Source: Sphaerolaimus hirsutus (lineage: Eukaryota; Nematoda; Chromadorea; Monhysterida; Sphaerolaimidae). From it: 64,000 nucleotides of DNA. The position numbers and the translations under genes were made by a program. Shown one piece after another: positions 1 to 12,600 of the stretch. Each line of letters opens with the position of its first letter. The stretch's first letter is position 1. The notes below the pieces were generated by a model, which was not told the origin of the DNA, did no database searches, and worked only from the letters and a program-made list of their open reading frames with translations. Where the stretch lies: assembly GCA_964036195.1 (NCBI GenBank), contig OZ038453.1:29640997-29704996 (forward strand), in the 5' to 3' direction.

Positions 1-395
1 TGCTTGTGGATATGTGTGGAAGACACTTCACCCATAATTGTGTGATCCTTGTGGATGTGTGTGGAAGACACTTCACCCAGAATTGCATGATGCTTGTGGA
101 AGCGTGTGGAAGACACTTCACCCATAGTTGCATGATGCTTGTGGAAGTGTGTGGAAGACACTTCACCCAGAATTGTGTGATCCTTGTGGATGTGTGTGGA
201 AGACACTTCATCCAGAATTGTGTAGTGCTTGTGAAAGTATGTGGAAGACACTTCACCCAGAGTTGCATGATGCTTGTGGAAGTGTGTGGAAGACACTTCT
301 CCCAGAATTGCGTGATGCTTGTGGATATGTGTGGAAGACACTTCACCCAGAATTGTGTGATCCTTGTGGAAGCACGCCACTTCATGTGCATCCAG
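1..395. repeat. 45-bp minisatellite, about 8.5 units (family F arm)
   Basis: Units of 45 bases built on GTGTGGAAGACACTTCACCC repeat from base 1 to about 382. As 45 is a multiple of three, two frames stay open and give a false 15-residue protein repeat (VCGRHFTQNCVILV). The same core forms the arms of the family F elements elsewhere, so this is the right part of an F element that starts before the window. Confidence 0.85.
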
Positions 396-607
396 CCTGC
401 TTCCCAATGTATTAGCCACCTTTACTATTTATTCTTACATAATGAGTATAACCAGACTAAAGTCTTGTCACTTTATCTTATATGACCAATTTCTATCACA
501 GACACTTAAATCCAATAATTTATTTCATAACTAAATACTTTAGTTGGAACAACATGTACAACTCATTCTATCAAAATTTGCATTGGTTGATACTGACAAC
601 AGCAGCA

Positions 608-3600
608 ATGCTACTAATTTTAATGGTGTCACTTTCAACTTCAGCCCTCGGTGACGTTCAAGTTATTTATAACTTAACTATAATATGTGCACTTGTATTT
701 AATTCAATTGATCTGTGTGTAATTCAACATGTTACGCAACAGAACACACAATTTACAGCGGAATCTACACTATCATATCAGAAGAAGAAAAGCAAAGCCA
801 AATTTTCCCTGTCACATAAGTAGTGATGTTAAAGCGCCATGGCGCTTTTGGCGCTTTGAGCTATTTTTGACCGGCGCCAGGAACAAAATGCCTGGCGCCG
901 GCGCCATTTTTCTCTGGCGCCATTGGCGCTTGGCGCTGAGGGCCGGAAAAGCGCCGTTGCGTTTTTGGCGCCGCCAAAGTTCTGGCGCTTTTTACATCAC
1001 TACACATAAGTTATGTGTTAACATGGACACATGCGCTTCACTCGCAGATGGTCAAAACTATTGCAAATCGCCAAAAAATACCCCAGTGCTGCAATACGCC
1101 GGCTGGTGCTGGACCATACTGAGAAGCAACAGTGAGAAATTCCCCAATTTCACTAGTGCCGGTTTGGCACACGACTTGAAGACTGAAACTGGCACCAATC
1201 CCAGACCCTGTAAAATGTGCTGTAAAATGTAAAATGTCATTGTAAAGTGTGTAAAGTAATATAAAATGTTCTCGGTTGCCATATTGCAGGCCATTTTACA
1301 TTACTTTTGACCCTTCCATGACCTTTTACATTTTACAGGGCATTTTACAGGCTCTGGGACTGCCCCTGGTATCATCGCTGCCAATGTGCAGCTGGCAGCA
1401 CCTTTGCAATATGAAATCATGGCTATGGTGTACAGCTTTCTAATAAATGTGAGATTATCATCAACTGTACACCGTATTGTTTCGAAATACCCACTCGAAA
1501 TACCCCCCTCGGAAAAAAAACACTCGAAATACCCTGCTCGAAATACCCCCGCGGAAAAACCTCTCGCCATACCCCACTCCAAAAAGCCGCGAAATACCAT
1601 CTTTGAAAACCACGCTTCAAAATAGCCACTATGATTCTATGAATTAAAAATCATCCCGTTTGAAATACCACTCAAACTGAGTGTAAAAAGAATGTAAATG
1701 TTTAGTTGTGGTCTGAAGTATTATAGTTAGAAAGTAATCATAACTGGGTGCAAAATCATCCTCAGGTGCCGGTTCCGCAGGTGGAAAAGTTAAGAGTAAA
1801 GGGTTAAGAGTTGAGTAAAATGCAGTGTTGTTAAAATACTGGTATTTTGGAAAACGTAAATGTAAATACCTTTTCCAAATTAAAAGTAAAATACTAAAAT
1901 GTAAGGTATTTTTAAAATACCAAGTAATATGTAGAAAAAACGTAAGGCACCTTTTACACTGTGAGACTGTGACGACAAAAAATGCAAATTTTCAGCCATT
2001 CAAAAAAAGCCTTGAAAAACAATTTGTTGGGCGATACATATGAAATATTTTTCATGTGTGAAACCTCAATTGATCATGACTTGATCACCCCCAGTGCCTA
2101 GTAAGGCAGTAAGGCTGATTGAGTCATGATCGATTGAGGCTTCGCGAATGTAAAATATTTCATATGCATCCAACAAAAATGGCTGAAAAATTGCATTTTT
2201 TGTCGTCACAGTCTCACAGTGTAAAAAGCGCCTAAACATTTCATAACAAATTTCATAACATTTCACAAAACAAATTTTTCATACAAGTAGTATTTGCCAT
2301 TCTTCTTTGGAACACACCATTATTTTCACTTTTAGATGTGTAAATTATTGATTTCCATGCAATATCCACGTTTTTTGCACTTGATGCATTTCATCACCAA
2401 CCAGAGTTGTACAAATACTGGTATTTTTTAAAAACATAAACGTAAACCTAAATACCTTTTCCAAATCAGAAGTATAAATACTAAAACGTAAGGTATTTTT
2501 AAAATATCAAGGAATTTCAGTGCATTGAAACTTTTACAACTGTTTTTAGTCTATTTTGGAAAAACACTCCATCAAATATACTTTGAAATCTGGCACACCT
2601 ATCTGAAGAGAGTACCTGGAATTGTGTTGATCATAAATATGACATTTCTTTCACTATTTTGTTCATAATTTGTTGTCAGATTATGACAAAATACAGTTGC
2701 CTACATTCTCTGTGTGGCATCGACTATGGTCGGTAGACAATGGTGACTATGATCGGAGTTTATAAAATGTTTTGGCTATGGTTTGTAATCATCCTAAACA
2801 CTGCACTAATGGGATCGCCACATCATTCTGATCATTTTTAGTGCTCGACAACAAAAATCTGTAAAGAATTCATGGAAATATGCAGGAAATATGCGTCTGA
2901 GGGCGCGGCCACTAAGAAGCTACTAAAGATCAGACTTTTTACTTTTTCCCTAGTACCCGGGTATTTTGGTTAGGAAAACGTAACAAAACGTAATGGTATT
3001 TTTGGAAAACGTAAACGTAAACGTAAATATAAGTAACCAAATAACCGGGTATTTCGGGTAAACGTAAATACGTTTTTCCAACTCTGTCACCAACAACATC
3101 AAGATTTGAACAGTGTGGACAACGATAATGCATCCCGGATGATGTCTGTTTTAGCTCCCCAATCTGCAGCGTTTTTGGATGCCCCCTCCCCAATGTGTCA
3201 GTGGATGTGGATGGCTGCTTGCCGGAAGCATCTTGTAAGTAGGGTGTCAAAAAATTTTTTACGGAATACGGAAACGGAAACAGAAAAAAAAATTCAGCGG
3301 CCGGAGAACGGAACGGAAAACGGAAAAAAATTTGCACTTGGCGGAAAACGGAAACGGAAACATAAAAAAAATTTCAGCAGCCTGAAAACGGAAAAAGAGG
3401 CCGGAAAAACGGAAACGGAATAATCAAATTTGCACGGAAATGGAAAAACTTGCTGAAATTTTGGGAACAGAAAACGGAAAAAATTTGCCTGCAGAAAACG
3501 GAAACGGAAAACAGAAAACGGAAATTTGACACCCTACTTGTAAGTTTGCTGTCATATCATCTTCAAGTTCTGACTTTGTGCTGTACACAGCCACTGTGTC

Positions 3601-6600
3601 GTCATCAGAATTCATCTGGATAGCAGCAAAAATGGTCTACTTCACATGCTTGGCATATGAACACATTTTTATGCAGCCTGTATTCTGTGTGTGACTGTGT
3701 GTGTGCAGTCACTTTTTATTCATACACCATGTTTTTCTTTTGTATACATTTTACATTTTTGCAAAAACGTAAGAATTTTGCTTGCTGTGCACAATGTGGC
3801 TATTTAAAATGAGTGAACGTGTCACCAATGTGATTTTTTATGTTTTTGCCAGTACCCGGGTATTTCGGTCAGGAATAGGTATGTAACAATACATAATGGT
3901 ATTTTCCAAATGCATAAATGTAAATATAAATACCAAAATACCCGGGTATTTCAGGTAAACGTAAATATGTTTTTGCAACACTGGTAAAATGATAAATAAT
4001 ATGTTAAGGGTAAAGTTTAAAGTTAAGAGTTAAGTAAAGTCATTTGTCGTCTCACTCAACTCTTAACTTTCACTTTACTCATAACTTGTCATTTGTCATT
4101 TTACTCAACTCTTAAGTTTTATCTCTTAACTTTTCCACTTGCGGAACTGGCCCCACCCCCAGGTCAGACTGCCCAGACCAGAAACAACCCCACCAAAAAT
4201 ACTCATTTTGCCCACAGTACGCAGCTACAAAACACAGAATTGGTCTGTTCTTTGACACTGTCAGTGCAACTCTACTCTGGCAAAGTGCCAATGGCAACTG
4301 GACCACTGCCAGGTGGCAGTCCCAAGCCCTGTAAAGTGTTAAGTAAAGTGTCACATGTAAAGTCTAATGCAAAGTAAACTGTCAAACGTAAAGTCAAATG
4401 CAAAGCAAACTGTCAATGGACATGCAAAGTTCAGTAATAAAATCTTTTTTTTCGTTTTGATTGCCAGTTTACTTTGCATTTGACTTTCCATTTGACACTT
4501 TACTTTACACTTTACACGGCTTGGGACTGCCCCCAGCACAGATGACTGGGTGGATAAACATAACTTTTCATCGGCAACACCCTATGCAGTAATAAGTGGT
4601 ATGGCGATAATTCCTGACTCTGGCATAGAGAGATCGCCAATTGTTGTGCAATACAGTGAGTATTATTGTAAAATGAAAATATGATATTGTATTTACTGTA
4701 TTTCTTCTAATAGAAGAGTGTTATTCTATTGTTTTACGTACCATTCTATTAGAGGTGCGATTCTATTTGAGGCTACCATTCTATTTTTTCACCATTTTTT
4801 CACAGATTTCGCATTTCAGCATAGCCTTATTTTTTATTAAGATAGAGCAATATTTCAATATCAGAGCATCAATTTGATATTTAACACCTATTTGATTGTT
4901 TGAACATTCTCACCATCCATTTTCAATTTATTTTTTGTGTTCTGGCACACTCCCAACACAATTTCTACCTGCCGTTCTATTGGAGGTGCCATTCAATTCA
5001 TCATATAAATCATATAACTTAACTGTAACGCGAAAACAGGGCCTGGCAAATTGAGTATGGCATGCAAGCCAGGAAAATATGCACTTGGAGAGATAATCGA
5101 TCACGACATACCTGTCAGCAACCAGCAGGTGACAGTCCCAAGCCCTGTAAAGTGAAGTAAAGTGTCAAATGTAAAGTCAAATGCAAAGTAAAGTGTCAAA
5201 TGTAAAGTAAAATGCAAAGTAAAGTGTCAATCAAAACAAACAAAAATAAAAGATTTTACTAATGACAATTGACAGTTTGCTTTACATTTGACACTTGACT
5301 TTACACTTTACAGGGCTTGGGACTGCCCCCAGGAGTGCGAAAGGAGGTGCCACCACAGTGGATTCTGTCTATCCATCAGCTTCGATGTGAACCTCAACCT
5401 CTGCACAATGCACGGGGCTGTGAGAACAGAAAAACTGAATATTATAAAACGAGAAGGGGGCACTCCCAAACCCTGTAAAAGACCATGCAAAGTGTCAAAG
5501 ACCCTGTAAAATGTCATGTGTAGTGTAAAAGACTCTGTAAAGTGTCAAATGTAATGTAAAAGACCCTGTAAAGTATCATCTGTATCCAAATCTTATTGTA
5601 TTGCGTCCAAATCTTCTGTTTTTATACCCAAATATAAGGTCAAAAAGTAAGATTTGGATATGATAAAATAAAATTTGGATACACATGACACTTCACAGGG
5701 TCTTTTACATGACATTTGACACTTTACATGACACATGATATCTTACAGGGTCTTTTAGATGACACATGATATTTTACAGGGTCTTTTAGATGCACATGAT
5801 ATTTTACAGGGTCTTTGACACTCTACAGGATCTTTTACAGGGTCTGGGAGTGGCACCTGGAATGATGTTTTGCACCGGCAAACCGAAATTCAAGGGTGAA
5901 ATACCAAACTTTCAGCCAACTTCAACTAGAAAACCTAACCAACTACAAAAATGCACAATTTCACTGCAGGATGTCCATCGAACTACCGCAGAGGGGATGT
6001 GGAAATTGCAAACACCGTAAACCCAGGGGCAGATTTTCAACCCGTTGGCTCGCAGGTGGAAATCAACTGCATTTCAGTCTATGCAAATGACTATGAATCG
6101 ACGGATAGAACTGTGACATGTGTGGCTGATATGGCCTGGTGCCAGTCCCAGACCCTGTAAAAAGCCTTGTAAAATGTTAAATGTCATGCAAAGTGTCAAA
6201 AGTCATGGAAAATGCGCTGCAAAATGTCAACCGAGTTTTCCAGCAGGGCATTTTCCATGACTTAGGACACTTTGCAGGACATTTGACATTTTACAGGGCA
6301 TTTTACAGGGTCTGGGAGTGCCCCCAGGGATATAGAGCCAGGGAAATGGACGGAACACTTCTGCTTACGACGTATGTTTTCACTTGTATTTCTGTATAAC
6401 CAAATACCGTATTTCCTCGAAATACCCCCAGGGGGTTTATTTTTTCAGACTGGAAATTTTGAGGGGGGGGATTTCGAGGGGGCGGGGGGGGGGGTTAATT
6501 CAAGGGGGGGTATTTCGAGGAAATACGGTTTGTCATCGTGAACTTCACACCAACACATCGTACCGTTTCACATCTGCCTAGTTTACATCTTCAATGATTA

Positions 6601-9600
6601 TTTCATTTTCAATCGTGATAATCAATGTGAACAATGCAATTGCTCATGCAGTGTGTATAAAACCTCGATGTGTATTCCCATACACGTACACTGACTACAG
6701 CGGGCCGGGCATAGTAGCCACGTGAGTTGATTTATCATTTTGTGATTGGATCAAGTTTGGGTGCAACACTGCAAGACTTCTATTAGCCTTTCTATTAGCA
6801 CTGCAAACTGAAATGGCCCAACACACTTTAGACACAATTTTGACTGAAACATAAGCATTGAGCTGGAGTTACAGCACAAGGATAAATACCGTATTTCCTC
6901 GAAATACCCCCCCCCCCTCGAAATACCCCCCCCTCGTTTGACCCCCCCCCCCCTCTCGAGACCACTATGAAACAATCACCCCCCCTTCGAAATACCCCCC
7001 CCAAATTGAGTGTAAAGGGATCGTACATGACAATAACTGTAGTTTGTGTTCTGTGTACTGCAGAACACACGTTAAAACAATGTCGGTGTCACGTTAGAAC
7101 GGTGTACATACCACCTACATACTAATATTAGTCTACAGAACCTTATAAATGGCGGTTTTTGTTGCATTTTTCGACGTCTGCGTACGTTTCAGACGACAAT
7201 TTCGTACTTGGTTTTCAAAAATTTTCTTGTGAAATAATAACCCCCCCTCGAAATACCCCCCTCGTTTAACCCCCCCCCCCCCCCCCTCTCGGGACTAGGG
7301 TGTCAAACTTCCGTTTCCGTTTTCCGTTTCCGCCTTTCCGCAGGAAAATTTTTTACCTTTCCGTTTTCCGTTTTCCGGCAGCTGAAAAATTTTTACCTTT
7401 CCGTTTTCTGTTTTCCAGCAGCCGAAAAATTTTTACCTTTCCGTTTTCCGTTTTCCGGCAGCTGAAAATTTTTTACCTTTCCGTTTCCGTTTTTCCGGCC
7501 CATTTTTCCGTTTTCTGGCTGAAAAATTTTTACCTTTCCGTTTCCGTCTTACCAGGCCATTTTTCCATTTTCTGGCTTGATTTTCAGTTTTCTGGCTCTT
7601 TTCCATTGTTTTTCCAATCTGTATTTATCTTCAATTGGCTCATCCCATTGTGTTGTTTTTGTCTCTTGGAGCAGCATTGACAACTGGGATTTCAGGGTCA
7701 GTGAAATAGGTGCTGTGAACCCAATTGAGTCATATGCTGACACCAATAATTTATTCAAGTTTTGTCTGGTTGGTGTTGTGATGCTGTCAATTTGCAATTT
7801 TGGTGTTGATATTGCCAGCATGTCCATTCGGTGATTTTATTTCATGCCCATTACTGCGACAATTTTATTCACCTTTGGACTCCTGTCGTTTTCTGCTATT
7901 TCATTCATGACTGATCTGGAGTTTGACAGCCATTCCCTCATGTTCATAGAACATTGGTTAAATAAAGCTTTGACTTTGTAATATAGTTATAAAGCTTCAA
8001 CTTCATTCGTGACACTCATGATGAAGTTATCGACGTAAATGTTGTTTATTATCATTGCCAACTGGTTTCATTCCCCTTCATTTTCTTCATATTCATTCAT
8101 GTTGTTTATTGTCACATTTAAATGGTATTTTATGACTGCTCCCAAAATTGCTGGGCTGCAGACAAGTCCAAACAGTATGCGTTTAAAACAAAGTACTATT
8201 AAGTTATTTTCAGTTACTGGTTTTAAGGCATCTTTCAGCCAGAAAAATCGTGTGTAGTCTCTAGCTTGGTCATGCAATCCTATTTGAAAAAATGCCTTTT
8301 TAATATCGGCAATTAATGCTAGATTGCCTGCCCTGAACCTCAGGAGTAGGCCCAGTGCTAATGGTGTTGTAATTGGTCCTCTAAAAAGGCACTCATTGAA
8401 ACTGGGCTTACCTGACGACCCGTCGTACACGATTCTGCATGATGTTGATTTTCCCAGCGTGATTACTGGCTGGTGTGGCAGGTAATGAATCCCCTTGTTG
8501 TCTGTTTTGTTGTCACAGATCTCAATTATTCCCTTTTCTAGTTGGTCATCCAAAACTTTCCAGTATTGTTCAAATAAGTTTGGATCTTTGTTGAATCTTC
8601 TTATCAGTGATTTAAACCACACCAAGGCTTCTGCTTTATTTTTTTCCGTTTCTGTGAAAATTTTGCTTTCCGTTTTCCGTTTTCCGGCATTTCATTTTTC
8701 CGTTTTCCGTTTTCCGGCCGACAAATTTTTTTTACCTTTCCGTTTTCCGTTTTCCGCTGAGTGAAATTTTTTTACCTTTCCGTTTTCCGTTTTCCGGCAG
8801 AAATTTTTTTTTTACCTTTCCGTTTTCCGTTTTCCGTAAAGTGAAAAAATTTTACCTTTCTGTTTTCCGTTTTCCGTAGAAAATTTTTTTTGACACCCTA
8901 CTCGGGACCACTATGAAACAATCACCCCCCGGGGGGTATTTCGAGGAAATACGGTAGAAGCTGAAGCCACAAATACATGTTGCCGCAAATTCGAATAGCC
9001 GAGTATTCAAAAAGCTCCAGTGGTTTTTGAGATATAAATGTAGGTAAAACAAATATTTTTGCTATTTGTCGGCAATCTCAATGAGAAATGTTGCCGACAA
9101 TTCAATTAATTCAATTTGCATTTACTTGTTGCAAACTATAGAAGACAAATGCAAGTAATCTTTCGGGGGGGTATACACAGCAAAAAATGGGTTTGTGAAG
9201 TGTGTGGAAGTGAGCTCTCAGTTCCACTCACTTCCACACACTTCACGAAGTTTTCGGTGAAGTGTCTTCCACTCACTTCACCTAGCTTCACAAAGACTGA
9301 AATTCGTGAAGTGCACTTGCAGCATAAACTTGCATGAACCTTTGCAGCATACTTTACATGGTTTGTGAAGTGCCCTGAAGCATCTGGCATGCAGTGAAGT
9401 GTCTTTGCGCCGATATTGCGCGTCTGCATGAAGTCACTTCAGGACACTTCACCGCGCATCACACACCCATTTTTTGCTATGATAGTGCTCAATGGTTGCA
9501 AACCATCTTCCTAGTTGATTACAAATCACTCAATGTACTCCACCATCTGCTGGAGTAGTGGGCCTTAGGCTAAAGTTGCCAGGCAGTACTGTTGACCAGT

Positions 9601-12600
9601 GCCATGAATTACTGATGTTTCTTGTAGTGGCTTGGGATTAGCTGGTGAGGGTGCTATTTGTCACTAATCACGTGAGTTGTTCAATCTGTTTGTTCTGCTG
9701 GTCAAATTGCTGTTGGAACATTGCCACCATTGTGGCTAGATTGGATGTCTGCCTGCACCTTCATCTCCACAAAAAGTGTGGGGGATAGATATTCTTGTGG
9801 TTGCCTGGATGGCTGAAGTAGGTGTGCATTCATGGTGCTCATGTTACCACTATCACTGCTGTCTCCACTGCTGTCTTTGTCTGTGTGTTCTGGGTTTTCA
9901 ATTGTTGTCATTGAAAGATGTGTCGATTCAAAAAATTCCCCCACCAGACGTAATAGTCTGTGGCTTAGTGTCATGTTGCTGTCTTTGCCAGCCAATTTGC
10001 CATTTGGCCAGTCTGCTTTTCATAATTTATTCACTGATTCAATCGCATTCACCAGCGCCCTCATATTCCAGGAGTCTGTCAATTTGTAAATCTTTTGTCT
10101 AAATTCGTGCTTTTGGTAGGTTAATTGTGGGTGTGCACTGGGGTTGGTATGGGTGGCAGCTATTGGGCCAGTGGGGTTGTTTTCAGACATTTTGTCTCTG
10201 AATTGCACTTATATGGCGCTTCACATGCTGCTTGTGGTTGGGCTGTGAGAGGATGTGTGGGGCCACTGTTACTTGACAGCACCACCGCGTGGGTGTGGGA
10301 AGTGCGCGGGGCCGCAGTTACTGGACGGTGCTACTGCTTGGGTTATTTGTGTATTTACTGGTGTTTATGCTGTACGGTCACCATGTTGTACACACGGGTG
10401 CCAGAGCAGGCATGCAGTTTTCCTAACCAGTTCTTCTACAAGTGAGTTCCAAGGTCCAATCGAACTCTAGGCGAGCAAGTGACACATTTTCAGTGGCTGG
10501 AGGCCGAGTGCAGTGATTTCCAACTCAAACCATCACCACGTGACATAGGCTTCACACTGTCAATATTTCCATTTCATTTGCACTCTTGGGGTGAGGGAAA
10601 TGGGAAGGTGAAGGGAAAGGAAAATCAGCTGAACTAAATAATAGAGCACACAGCACTGTCTTAGATGGGGATCATCCGGCCGTAAAGTAAACTCGGCCGT
10701 AAAGTAGAGGGTGCTACTTTAGTTTTATACCTAGGAAAACGTAAAAATGAGTATTGGTGAAAGCGAGAGTTGTCGCTATCCCTACCCATCGCGAATTCTA
10801 CAAATTCCAATGTTATTTTACACCATTTTTTCAGCCATTTATATTCGTGTGAGTGATTTTTTGCTTTTTATGCACTCAAAAAATGTTCTCAATCACGTTT
10901 TCTGTACCCGCGTACTTTCAAAGTACGCGAGTAAGTGAGTGCCGGTATTTTTTCGGGAGGAAACGTAAACGTATTTACGCAGCACTCGAGTATACGTATT
11001 TTTCGAGTAAATGTAAATACGTTTGTACAACTATGCCTTACGGCCGGATTTACTTTACGGCCGAGTTCTCGCCATCTTAAATACCCCTAAAAGTGAGGTG
11101 GCGCTGCAGAGATGCATATTGATTGGCATCTCTTTCAGTGCCAAAATTCAAATTGTGCATGGGGCAAAAACATGTAAATGCCTGCACAACATTGGCTGAA
11201 AAGTTCACAAAAAATAGAAGGGTGTAAAACTTCTATCCGCGCTTGTATCACAATAAATACAGTAAGACTTGTTCGCTGGTTCATACCATCGCAGCGGCTC
11301 ATACTATTTCTACGGCATCGGCAGCCAGCTGCGAATGGAGTGTTCCTCAACTGAGTACTGGGTAATGGATCTGTGGACCCAAGTGAGTGACAGAATTGCC
11401 ACCTGTCTGACTGGCGGCGCTTGGGACCTGAATATATGCAATCCATATTCTTGTGTCAAGAAGACAGCCAGTGAGTTTGTTTTGAGAATTTTGTCTTTTT
11501 GCATTAAAAGACAACCAAATGTGAATCATTCTAAAATTTTATTATGTCTGGTAATTCTAATTTTGTTGTGCTTGGATACTGCATTGCGATTAATGGTGGA
11601 AAAAGTGCCTGGCGCCAGATTTAATTCTCCCTACAGATTTTGTAGTATAGGGCATCCGCCCAATAGATTTTCAACGTTCCCCCAGGTCGACGCACACGCA
11701 CCAAGAGCAATGCAGTTCATGAAATACAGGAAAGTTTACATCGACGTCGTCAATATTGCAATATGATGCGTTTTACTTAGATTTTGGCCCGGATCTAACG
11801 ATTTCGTCAGTTTTTGGCCGTCGGCCAACTCTTTCTTGTTTTTTTTTTGTCGGGCGGGCTACCCGCATAACTCGCGATTTTGTATAGTCCCGTTCGCACT
11901 TCTTAGTTTTCTCTGCCCTACAGCTGAGACATGACACAGCAAAAAATGGGGGTGTGATGCGTTGTGAAGAGGCCTCTGTGAAGACACTTCCACACGCTTC
12001 AACACGCTTCACGAGATTTTTGGTGAAGTGTCTTCCACACACTTCACCTAGCTTCACGATGGCCAAAATTTCGTGAAGCGCGCTTCCCGATGCTGTTGCA
12101 GTGAAGACACTTCACAAACATTGTGCAGCATCGTTGACGCACATCTGTGATGTGAAGTGTCATCACATTCAACTTTGTGAAGCGCCGGGAAGCGGACCAG
12201 CTTCGTGAAGCGTCAGGAAGTGTTGGCGTGAAGCCACTTCAAGACGCTTCACGGCGCATCATACCCCCATTTTTGGCTGTGTGAGGGCAGTGGAAATAAA
12301 GGAATGCATGCACAAGCATACAAAATCGCGAGTTATGCGAGTAATGCGCCCGACAAAATCGAAAAAAGAACGAGTTGGCCGACGTCAAAAAAATGACGAA
12401 ATCGCTATTTCCGGGCCAAAATCTAAATAAAACGCGTCATATTGCAATATGGGCGACTCCGAGGTAAACTTTCCTGTATTTCACGAACTGCCTTGCTCTC
12501 GGTGCGTGTGCGTCGACCTGGGGGAACGTTGAAAATCTATCAGGCGGATGCCCTATACTACAAAATCTGTAGGGGGAATTAAATCTGGTCCCTGGACTTT

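Larger units (their letters stand above)
1766..4162 (+). mobile_element. Family B introner (intron 4 of the CCP/PAN gene), with nested elements
   Basis: Starts GTGCCGGTTCCGCAGGTGG directly after CTCAG and ends TTGCGGAACTGGCCCCACCC plus CCAG. Arms are AAGTTAAGAG/CTCTTAACTT. Removal gives GT-AG splicing in frame. It contains family D sequence (1820-3100, 3837-3985) and a family G element. Confidence 0.72.
6889..8954. mobile_element. Family C MITE with a nested family G element
   Basis: CCGTATTTCCTCGAAATACC..GAGGAAATACGG flanked by TA on both sides. Interrupted at 7296-8900 by a G element. Confidence 0.82.

Noticed and set aside
1..395. CRISPR-like regular array
   Set aside because: The whole 45-bp unit repeats with no unique spacers, and the genome is eukaryotic.
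6..485. 159-codon ORF with a 15-residue repeat, looking like a cysteine-rich repeat protein
   Set aside because: It is a 45-bp minisatellite open in two frames and matches the non-coding arms of family F elements.
2939..3423. ORFs of 105-132 codons
   Set aside because: They cross family D and G repeat arms (GGAAAACGGAAA) and share no domain.
7300..7680. 126-codon phenylalanine-rich ORF
   Set aside because: A translation of CCGTTTTCCG arrays in the left arm of a family G element.
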